Shown here: positions 21,603-33,600 of the stretch, in pieces
Position numbering within the stretch: position 1 is the stretch's first letter
Layout of the letters: the number at the start of each line of letters is the position of its first letter
Source of the DNA: Holothuria scabra
Lineage: Eukaryota > Echinodermata > Holothuroidea > Aspidochirotida > Holothuriidae
Assembly (NCBI GenBank): GCA_037179385.1
Contig: CM074187.1
Coordinates: 45,170,879-45,234,878 of the forward strand
Length of the DNA: 64,000 nucleotides
Reading direction: 5' to 3'
Program-made: the position numbers and the translations under genes
The notes under the pieces: model-generated
Database searches by the model: none
What the model was told of the DNA's origin: nothing
The model's input: only the letters and a program-made list of their open reading frames with translations

Positions 21603-24600
21603 ACGCTTTGGCTTGTAAACACGATATCTCAAGAAGGGTAAGTGTGACTAACCTCGTATTTGGTGTGTAGGTTGGTCATATTGAGTAGATGATCCCGATT
21701 GTTTTTGGTGGAGATCAAAGGTCATTTGGGGTCACTAGAGGTCAAAAGGTCAAAACCTTGTAAACGCGATATCTCGAGAACGGTACATGTGACTATGCTC
21801 ATATTTGGTGTGTGGATTGGTCATATTGAGTAGATGATCCCTATCGATTTTCGTGGAGGTCAAAGGTCATTTGGGGTCACGAGAGGTCAATAGGTAAATT
21901 CCTTAGAAATTGCTTGTAAACACGGTATCTCAAGAAGGGAAAGTGTGACTAATCTCATATTTGGTGTGTGCATTGGCCATATTGAGTAGATGGTCCCTAT
22001 TGTTTTTGGTGGAGGTCAAAGGTCATTTGGGGTCATGAGAGGTCAAAAGGTAAATTCCCAAGAAATTGCTTGTAAACACGGTATCTCAAGAACAGTAAAT
22101 GTGACTTATCTCCTATTTGGTGTGTGCATTGGCCATATTGAGTAGATGATCCCTATTGATTTTCGTGGAGATCAAAGGTCATTTAGGGTCGTCAGAAGTC
22201 AAAAGGTCAAAACTTCGTAAACACGATATCTCGAGAAAGGTACATGTGACTATGCTCATATTTGGTGTGTGGGTTGGTCATATTGAGTAGATGATCCCTA
22301 TTGTTTTTTTGGTGGAGATCAAAGGTCATTTGGGGTCACAAGAGGTCAAAAGGTCAAAACTTCGTAAACACGATAACTCAAGAACGGTATGTGTGACTAT
22401 GCTCATTTTTGGTGTGTGGGTTGGTCATATTGAGTAGATGATCCCTATTGTTTTTGGTGGAGATCAAATGATCATTTGGGGTCACGAGAGGTCAAAAGGT
22501 CAAAACTTCGTAAACACGATAACTCGAGAACGGTACATGTGACTATGCTCATATTTGGTGTGTGGATTGGTCATATTGAGTAGATGATCCGTATCGATTT
22601 TCGTGGAGGTCAAAGGTCATTTGGGGTCACGAGAGGTCAATAGGTAAATTCCCTAGAAATTGCTTGTAAACACGGTATCTCAAGAACGGTAAGTGTGACT
22701 AATCTCCTATTTGGTGTGTTCATTGGCCATATTGAGTAGATGATCCCTATTGATTTTCGTGGAGATCAAGGGTCATTTAGGGTCACCAGAAGTCAAAAGG
22801 TCAAAACTTCGTAAACACGATAACTCAAGAAGGGTACATGTGACCATGCTCATATTTAGTGTGTAGGTTGTTCATATTGAGTAGATGATCCCTATCGATT
22901 TTCATGGAGGTCAAAGGTCATTTGGGGTCACGAGAGGTCAATAGGTAAATTCCCAAGAAATTGCTTGTAAACACGGTATCTCAAGAACAGTAAATGTGAC
23001 TTATCTCCTATTTGGTGTGTGCATTGGCCATATTGAGTAGATGATCCCTATTGATTTTCGTGGAGATCAAAGGTCATTTAGGGTCGCCAGAAGTCAAAAG
23101 GTCAAAACTTCGTAAACACGATATCTCGAGAACGGTACATGTGACTATGCTCATATTTGGTGTGTGGGTTGGTCATATTAAGTAGATGATCCCTATCGAT
23201 TTTCGTGGAGGTCAAAGGTCATTTGGGATCACGAGAGGTCAATAGGTAAATTCCTTAGAAATTGCTTGTAAACACGGATTCTCAAGCAGAGTAAGTGTGA
23301 CTAATCTCATATTTGGTGTGTGCATTGGCCATATTGAGTAGATGATCCCTTTTGTTTTTGGTGGAGGTCAAAGGTCATTTTGGGTCATGAGAGGTCAAAA
23401 GGTCAAAACTTCGTAAACACGATATCTCAAGAACGGTACATGTGACTGTGCTCATATTTAGTGTGTGGATTGGTCATATTTAGTAGATGATCCCTATTGG
23501 TTTTCCCAAAGATCAAAGTTCATTTGGAGTCAGCATGTTCAAAGCCTGACAAGCTTTCCTGCACAGTCTTTCAAGAAAGGTCACTTGTAGGGTCCTGTAA
23601 CTTGTCATGTAGATGGCACATAGTGAATACATGGTCCCAGAAGTTTTTGGTGGAGGTCAAATGTCATTTGGGTCCATGACAGGCAAGGGGGATCTCAAGA
23701 TTGGATGCCTTGCATGTGTACTTTGTGGGCACATTATGGAGCCCTGCTAATTGAAAAACATTGCAAAGCAATGTCAATGTGAAAAAAGGCCTTACATTTC
23801 AGCAGCAAGGAATCACTAAGCCTTTTGGCTTTCTGGTTATCTCTTGTTCTCTTCAATTCGGAGATCCAGTCATTCCATTCTGTAGCAGAGGTGCCACTAC
23901 GCGCCAGTGATTGGAGAACATATTATTGCCCTCTGATGAGCTAACTGCAGGGCCTGATCGCCGGCATGGGGAAGCGGGTATAAGGAGGGTAGGGTTGTCT
24001 CCGCCCACTACTAGGGAAACTTATGTACATTGACTTGTGCAGTCTGGTATAGTATCTAAAGGGCCAATCCTCTCTACTCCAAATGACAATTTTTGTAGTG
24101 GTTTACAGAAACTCTCAATTGGCTAAGCTTTTTGATTGACAGCAAATTGAAACAGTGCAAAGTACCATAGCTCATATTACACAGCCTGAGTACTGAGTAC
24201 TGTACTGTTTTGATTACACATTGGGGTCTTGTATACTGACCCTGAAGATATTAACTGAGGTTGAGTCTGGGTGAGGATGAATTTAAAACAGTCGTGGGAG
24301 GGGCTTAAAATGTAGTTAGGAGAATTATAACTGTTTAAGGTGATAGGATTAGCCCATTAACATCAATTTTGTACATTGTTTTCATATGTACATGTGCAAT
24401 GCGTTTAGATGTATGTTTGCGGAATTCGCTGAGCACGGGAGGAGAGGGAAGGAAGAATTTCTAGAGTTGCCATATTTTTCCTGCAAAGGACACCTCTTTT
24501 AAATCAAAATATTGATGTATGTGAATGCAGCCCTAGTTTATTGCTTGCCATAGCCGTACGAGGCAAAGGGACCAACAAATATTAGCGAAATCTGACATTC

Positions 24601-27600
24601 GGGCAACTGGATTTTGAGTCTTAAAAATATGGCATACCACGTTTTCGATAAAATATAAATGTTTAGGCCTTGCCAGTTTCTTAAAAAATGCCTCCAAAAT
24701 AAAAAGTGTGTTTTTTTGTGGATAATCAAAGCTGATTTTCAAAATTCGGGACACATTAGGGAAGCTTATAAAAACTATTCGTGAGCCTCACTTCATATTC
24801 TTGCAAAGTTCTCAATCCTCAAAATGGGCCGAATGTCCAGATTTTTTAGCTCGCACATGTACACATTTGTGAGGTTAACAAATGGGGCAGATGGCGTCAA
24901 CTTTTTAACTAAAGTCTTCTTTTTCCTCATTTTTGAAGATTTGGGGCTTAAATTTTGGTGTATGATTGCTAAAGAAGCAAGCATTTACACCCACCTAATT
25001 GCATTCAAATATAGGAAATTAAAGTTGTGTTTGAAAGCTGTTTTTTTTTAGGGCTGAGTTCATTTTGCCTGCTGAACAGTTAGTTGTTTATATATTGCGC
25101 TAATAGCATTGTGTTCTTATCTTGCACATAATCAGTTGTGGTCAGATAGTGTGGAGTGAATCAAGCTTTGAACAAGGAAGTTACAACAGGGAGTTGCCAG
25201 GGTCTCTAGCAACTCCCTGGTTACAACAGACCATGTTGTCACATATCTATTGTGGAGATACCTTTCATTCTGTACTGTACAATTTATCATGAGTTGACCA
25301 AGCCAAGCAATATCAACATAACTGTTTGAGTTCAATAAGCAGAGTGCAGTAGGAACTTCTTGAGTCTCTGTGTTATATTTAGATTAGTGCAGAGTCGAGC
25401 AGTGTTTACTTGTGGATTTGAAGGTGGAACTTAATGTACTTTGCAATACCTGAGCAGTTTACATGTACGATAAGTTATTAATTTTATCTTACTGCCTAAT
25501 GCCTTTAAGAATACACAGTCCAGGATTTCTTGATTTGAGAAAACACACAGTAATATTTAGATCTACCTTAAGACTTTATCAGATGTGTATCTACCTGCAA
25601 AATTACAAATGCTTCGTGTTTACTATTACTTCCTTGCATTTAATTTCGTAATTGCAAGGAAGTTTAGGAAACAGATAACGGATAAAATTTGGTTTAAAGG
25701 CAGTCATTCGTCACCCCAAACTACAGTTTCAGTATACATATATCAAAACTCTCAATTGGTACAGCTCTTTGATTTGCATCACATTCAAACAATGCATCAT
25801 AGCTAAATTACACAGCATGGGCACTGAGAGCGTCTTGATTACACATTATGGACTTGTATGGCCACTGGGACAAGCCATGAAGCAATAAACTAGGATTGTG
25901 TCTGGATAAAGATGAGTTTTAGATAAATGCGGGAGGGGCTAGAAGTAAGTAGGTTGGGAGAATTGGAACTGTTTGGGATGATGAAAATATGCCTTTAACT
26001 TTGAGTTCCTGTTTTTAGCAGACAAAACAGGTTGTGTGAGCTTCACAACAGCATTACTGTTCTAGTTAAAATATTTGCCCGAAAAATAAATACTATCTGA
26101 TTAAGGGCGACAAGTTCATGAAAAATCAGAGAGATTTAAAAAATTCCAGAAACATTCGGGCTGCTAATACCGTACGTAATTCACAGCCTCTTTTCATACT
26201 CTTGCACAAAACAATGCCAGAATTGATCGAATATACAAATCCTTCCAAAAATTTGCCCGGACAATAAAAGGTTATACCATATATTCAAAGTAAACTTCCC
26301 ATGAAATATTTAAAGAATCAAAAAGTTCCCAAGACATCCGGGCAACTTTTGGAAAACCAATTTTTCCTCTGTCCCACCTCATGCCCTTGATTAAAACTTC
26401 GCCACCCGAAATTATAAGAAAATTCGAGCAAAGTTTTTTGATATTTTTAATTGCCAGATTAAAGACGGTGTAGAAGTCTATCCAGAGCCCAACATTTTGG
26501 CCAAAATTTTTTTAGCAAAAGTCTTCTTGAGACGTGTCATATTTCCTTAAGCGGCTCATGGTACTGGTTCATGAAATACTGTACAACAATTTTTTCCAAA
26601 CATGTTAAGTTTTTTTTAAATATCAATGGCAAACAATCAAACTTAGGCAACCCGTATATCTTAGATACACTGTGCTATGAGTAGTGCGTTCGAGTTCAAA
26701 TCGGTTTTCAAAAAAAAGACACTTTTTTTTTCAAATTTTGCACAAACCGTTAAAATTCAGGACATAACAAACTTCAAAATTTCAATTTTTTCCATAAGTA
26801 TTGGATATGAAACTTGACTTATTATGCTAACTATAAGCATTTTCATACGGTAGTAACTTTTTAACACTCTTATTAATTTATCAATACCAACTCAATGAAG
26901 CCACTGACACCTCTCCCAGGACGGCTGACATGGCTGGGAACGATGACTCGACTTTTCCCTTCTTCACACCAACTATAACTACATCTCGCATGTCTGCACG
27001 ATATTAGGCAAATTCATGGATTTTTTTTTTGCACTTTTTCATTTTTTTATTTAAGCATTTCATTACAAATATGAAAACGACTGCTAAGATTCTGCTTTCA
27101 AGCCGGGGAACACCATTTCCGACTGTCTGAGGTGTCGCGATTTCTTTGAAAAATTCTGTACCTTCCTCGCCAACCAATGGTGTCCGCTTAAATAGTGGGG
27201 TTGCAAAAAAACAGGTTTCAAAATAAGCTTGAGCGTGGCTATCGAAGAGGGCATCCCCCCCCCCCACACACACACACATACTTTTTTAAGAGGAGGAGAC
27301 GCTAAAAAATTTTGTCTGCAGTACTTTTTGTTACTTATGAGCTAGGTTACCAAAAACCAAAATCTAACGAAGACGTAGATACGCTCAAAAAATATTTCAC
27401 ATGGCCTTTGAAGGGGAGAATTAAGCAGAAATTTGATTTTGTCAAAGAGGAATCAAATTTACATAGTATGGTGAAACTTGCATCCGTATCAGACATGTAT
27501 ATCTTGAGATAACGGAAAATGAAGTTACTAGATTTGTGATCCAAAGTCAACTTAAGGGCAGCAGAGGTTAAATCACTCCCTCATATTGACAATGAATGCT

Positions 27601-30600
27601 TTGTTTCCCTTTGTTATTCAGACTATTGTGTTGACCTTGAAGTTAATAGGGATATAACCTCCCTGTGGGGAATGAAAAGTTTGTAAAGTTCTCATGCTAT
27701 TTACACAATCATATTCTGATAATAGGCCTATGGGATTTTTGACGAGAAAATTAAATACAAAGTTTAGAGAGAAACAAAAGATTATCCATCAATGTGAAGA
27801 TATGACGTCATGTGTCCTTTCTTCAAGTTCACTTTTTGTTGAAAAATGAAAATATGTCAACTTTATCTGCTCATAAGTTGAGAACCACACGTAATATTTC
27901 AATGCAGATTTCAACAAAATGCTAAAGATAGGTACTCCTCTAACGCATCAAAAATTGATGTGACCTTAAAAGGCAGGAGCAGTCATCCCAAAATGAAGAA
28001 GTGTAGTAGACTGTCCAGTTTCATGATTGGCTGTTGAGAGTCATGTGACAATGTTTTTCTCTTCAAATGTGAAATTTACTGGAAATAATTGCTTGGTTTA
28101 CCTTGAATATGCAATAGTTAAATCATAAAATGTAATGAAAGATACTTTGAAGAGCAATAAGACGAAAATTGTGCTTTTAGCTTTTTCTTCAAAATAAGTT
28201 TTGGGGGACTGCTCTTTACCTTTAATGCATTTTAAGCAGGTCCGAGGCAGTATAAGGTATTTCTGTACCAATCTTTTCTATGACTTCAAAAAATCCGGGC
28301 TGCGCCCGCATTCATCTTCAGTTCTAACTATAGCTGTGAGTGTGCTTATCGCCATTTCAAATATAATGGTTTAGTTCAACGTTAAAGGTTTCAAAAATAA
28401 TTATTGTAGCCGTGATTCTAGAGAAACACGAAAATGCAACGTTACGAAGTTCCAACCTCTTCCTGAATTTATCACATGGCAAAGCATAAAGGCTATTTTG
28501 TAAGTCTGAAGAATTTTTCAGTTTCCCCCGGAGCCTTTGTGGTTAAAATAAAAGAGAGTACGCCTTGACGAATTCCATGCAGTCGTCCCATCAAATTTCT
28601 TGGTTTGCTCTTTAAAGTACGGTAGGGCAGATTTCGCCGGGTTTTTTCTTTTACAAATTTTCTCCATGAAAACAAAAATACAGTCTTTTTCACTTCAATC
28701 CGCGCCCATATTTTGGGGCCCTTCGCGCGCTTTTTATTTTCAATTCGGCATAATTCCAGCAACCCTTTGCATCTGTCGGGGATAAAAGTATAGCTGTCCC
28801 TCAGTCATTCTGCTTTGCCCCCATGTCGGCAAATCCAATTACCACGCCTGGCTGAGTCGGTGCGCAGATTTGACTTTGGGTATGAAGTAAATCCCCAATT
28901 TTCATAACACATTACCCGAAATGTTGAAATATTTGACATCGCTTTGCATTTGAACCCCCTCTTCTTAGACCACTTTTCATGATAGGAGAAACGTTTTAGG
29001 ATAGATGTCCCTCTAACTTTCAAAATGAAATCACGTTATGAGTTTGGGGTGACCATTCTCTGAATTTCCAATCCATTGCTACCCGAGCTCTTCCCATTTT
29101 ACACAAAAGAAAGCAAATATATCATTTTTTGTAGTTGACCACTGATTTAAAATGATTCAACCCGGAAGTGATTCACCACGTTATGAAGTAATGTCAACAT
29201 TCCTTTTCAAGGACATACCTAACCATGCAGTGGCGGATCTAGGGTCTTAAAAAGGGGGGTGGCTAGGATTTGGCTTTTGAATATTTCAGAAAAATAAGTT
29301 TTTCGCATGTAATATGGTTGCACCTCAAGCTATTCTATGTTCACTAGTCTTTGGTGTTGCTGCATTTAACATTTTAATCAATCCACTTTTAAATATGTAC
29401 TTTTAACATTGTTGTTCGCGTTCTATAGGAAATAATAATAGGAAGATGATAGCAAACAATGCCTACCTTTTATTATTATTTTTTTTGGTCAAAAAAGGAG
29501 GGTGGCTAGCCACCCTAGTCTTCCCCCTAAATCCGCCACTGCCATGATATATGTTTTCTTGGAACAGATGGCAGGACGGTTTGGACGAAAAGTTTTATTT
29601 TCAAAGCATTAGTAAACCCAGAGCGGCTACCGCTATCACTTGCATTGTACACATACGTAGTAGGTCACAGACATGCCTGTTTTAATGAAAGGATCTGTTC
29701 ACTTGTGTCTTGTATGAACAGATGAACTGAGTCCATATCCCATTATTTACTACGTTATATGGTACTTTTTTGTAGGAATAAAATGTTTGTTGTTCCGTTA
29801 AGAATAAAATACTGTACATATTAAATACATAAAATACACGTTTTGTTATTTTCTTTTGGGATTTCATTAGAAGTGACAAACATAGTAGATATCTCTATCA
29901 CAATGCCGTGGCGTTGCACCTCCCAGTCGCCTCTTCAAGACGGCGTGAATGCCATGGAATGGACTTGAAGTTATAGAAAAAGAACAGTCACTCTAACTTC
30001 AAGTTGTGTAGAAGACTTTCCTGTTTCATAACTGGCTGTTGAGTGTCATGTGACAACATCTTCTCTTCAAATGTAAAATCTACTAGAAGTAACTACTCGG
30101 TTTACCTTGAATATGCAATATAGAAGAAAAATATGTCGAAAGATACTTTCAAGAGATATAAGGAGAAAATTACTGCTCTTGAACTTAAACAAAAAATTAC
30201 CGAGCTTCTAAATTGCATTAACCGACTATGTTTTATTGGAGGTACACAGCGTCTTTAACTTTTTGTTTGTGTTCGTGGGTTTCATAATGATAAGTGTGAA
30301 AGTACCTATTGAGTGTTGACTCCTGGCCTCCATTTTTTCAGTGCAAGCTCTTTATTTAGATTTCTTTGTAGCTGCTGTATTCAATTTGATCTTGTTGGTG
30401 AATATGATTATTACAATTGGGTTAATGTTTGTCGAGGATTCGATTAAGTGTACCTTATGTCTAAAATTTCAAAAATATATATTATGAGGCATGAAAAATA
30501 AATTCAAACAGTTCAACTCGCATATTCATTGGACATTCCTGAGCTGAGGTATAAAATGTTAGAGTTTATTTATCCAATTTACTGGCACATTGTGAAATAA

Positions 30601-33600
30601 TTTGTGATGTGATTGTTTTACCTCTTAAATAACTGTACAGTCTTTGTATTTCTCTGTTTTTCTTAAATGTATACTGCACCTTGTACCAATAAATCTTAGC
30701 ACTCTTACTCTTATGGTGTGATGTGATTAGTTAGGCCTGGTCTGTGAAAAATGCAAGCTAACACAGAACATTGAAGGTACCAAAAACTCATAAATTTGAA
30801 AGGGACACTAAGCAGGTAATGTGAATTGTATAACAAGAAAGTCATACATGATGCGCAATTTTCTGTTTTGTTCGACTGAATTAATTTCAGCATTTAATAT
30901 CTCAACAATGTAACCAGCTAGAGCAGTGGGAGTTGTATGAATATGATTCATTTTGCAAAGTCTAAAATTTATCATTTTAAAATTCTAGATTTGAGGTACA
31001 CTTTAAGACGGCTCGACGCTAGTAAGATTCCAGTAAGTTATTTTCAACATCTCAATGGTTTTAGCAACTGATTAAAAATACTTCCTGCCTTGTATGGCTT
31101 GAACTTCGAGGGTAGCGTATGTTGTTAAATAATTATCTGCTTCTTCCGGCGTAGTTTATACAGTATAGTCGCAAAACGTGACATAAAAAGCAGTGATCAT
31201 CATGGAGACATAGTTTGAATGGAGTGAAAAATCATGATACAGACTTGTTGCAAGTCGTAATTCAGCAATGTGTAAACCTACCTACCTAAATGCAGATGAG
31301 TAAATATTGCGTAATGAAATGTGTCGGATGTTATTGTTACAACTTTGTTCGTTCAATTGGGAATTGGACAACCGTTTATTTAACCATGACATCCATGTGT
31401 CGCCTCATTTAAAAGTCAAGACAAGAGCAGTCACCTCAACTTTAAGGAGTGTAGTAGACTGCCCTGTTTCATGATTAGCTGTTGAGGGTCATGTGACAAG
31501 AATTTTTCCCTTCAAATGTGAAATTTTCTAGAAGTAACTGCTTGTTTTACATTAAATATGCAAGACTGAAGTTACGAAATATGATGAAAGATACCGAAGA
31601 AGAGTACGAAAAAGTTTTGATACTTAGCTGTTACTTCAAAGTAACTTTGGGCGACTGCTCTTGACATTTACACACTGGTCACACTGAGGCTAAACAATAC
31701 ATGGTTTAACGCTGGAATAATAATTTATGATAAATAATAATACATAATAATGTACCCCGAGTCTAAGATTTTAAAAATATAAACTGAATTTTATTCATCT
31801 AACTCCAATTACCATGGTTATCCATTGCTGAGCTATTAATTGTTGAAATTTATTCACTTTAATTGAAATAGTCCATTGCGTAATAATTGTCCCTTTACTG
31901 TCGTATAACTCACATTAACTGTTTTGCGGTTTCCTTTGAAAAGGGCCGTGGCCGGCTCGACTTGAACCAAAGAAATAAAAAGACTATATTTGATTAGAGC
32001 AACAATAACATCAAAAATTATTCAGTAATCTAACCATTTTAAATTTAGTGAATAAATTTAATGTGAATAAATTTACATCTTGGCATTAGAAATGTCATAT
32101 AGACGAATCCGATCAGCGCCTGCGTTTAGTGACTGTAGGCAGCTATCGGTGGGGCCCATCTGCCTTAAATCGTATTCATTTATTGTCTACATGAATTTTA
32201 AACCCTCATATTCAGTGAAAGTGAAGGAATCAAGGTACAATTTAGTGTACAACCAACCATCCATGGTACAGGTAAGCAAGGAAATTGAAAGATTAAATGG
32301 TGAAAGACCCCAGTTATGACCGACTAAAATCAGATGATCACTCCCCGTCCGGATTCGTCTGTAAAGATGGAAGTTGAATATTTTGAAATTTTCTTTCATG
32401 ATGTGCTACTTTCATACTCTGTAACACATTTTATACGAAACAGTTCATTTTGGATTGATCTCTGTTTTTGGCGTTTTTCCCACAGAGGAAGAATTCCAAT
32501 CAGCGCCTTCAAATTATTATGGATCAAATACTGTTAGTAGGAATGACACCTCTCCTTCCGTAGAATCCCAAGGACATTCAACCTTTAGTCCTTCACAAGG
32601 TCAAACTAGGGTCACATCGGTGTCTTCAAATGATGTCATATCAGCAGCTCATCACATTCTTGGAAATTTCGTGACGTCATCATCATCACCATCACCACCG
32701 GTCACTTCTTCTATCCATGCCTCAGCTACTCACGGTTCTTCATCAGCTTCATCGCAAAATGACTGGGCGTTATCAAGTGTCCCAGTATCGCTGCCATCAA
32801 CAACACAAAACACCACCATGGCAGTCGAGTCCCCTCACCTTCATGCAGCTTTGACCATGGCCTGTTTACCTACTCAAAACGCAGGTCTGGCGGACGCTTA
32901 CTCAAATATTCTTCAGCCAGGATTGCATAATACAACACAACAGGGAAACTTGTTAGGATTTTCTCCCTCCGTCATTCCCATTGGGATTAATTCCAGTAAC
33001 ACACCTGTACACGGTACTCAAAATATTGAAAGCGCCAACCAAAGAAGCCATACTAATAAAGTCCAACAAACTATTGGTAAGATGTAAAATATTTTATCGA
33101 CAAATCATCACTAACTTATGTAAGGCTGAAAACTAGAATTGAATGAATATATGACGAAAGCGATGTTTAACGGTTCGTTTATTTTAAATCTAAAACTGAC
33201 TGTTCTGGAACATCATTACAACTGTTCCCAATGGGAAGGTAAGATACAAGAATGAATGATCTCAGTTGATAAATCTTGGTCAGGTCTTTCATCACATGAC
33301 CTTTTGTTTGTACCTATATGTATGGCATATCTGCACGTGTGATAATTAAAGTTTTCTGTTTTGATATATTTTGGGATATTTTGCCCCCAAAATGTTTAAG
33401 TTTGTCCCATTTTTACTTTCTTTCCAATTGTCAGGCTCTCACTCTCACGAGAAGGCGTTGTCAGAGCTAGACAAACAGAGAAACCTTCTTAACAACATTC
33501 AACAACATCAACAGCCCCAACAGTCACAACACATCTTGCCAATAGCCCTTAGCGTGGACCCAAATGCATTCATGAACTCAAATTTGCCTACTGCTGGTAC

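Noticed and set aside
21560..23710. CRISPR array
   Set aside because: Units are ~150 bp and similar throughout, without unique spacers, in a eukaryotic intron.
32080..32319. 79-codon frame with a strong donor (acag/gtaagc at 32271) just before bZIP exon 2
   Set aside because: It ends in phase 0 while exon 2 needs phase 1. It would work only with a second AG two bases downstream. It has no family similarity, so at best it is an alternative first exon.
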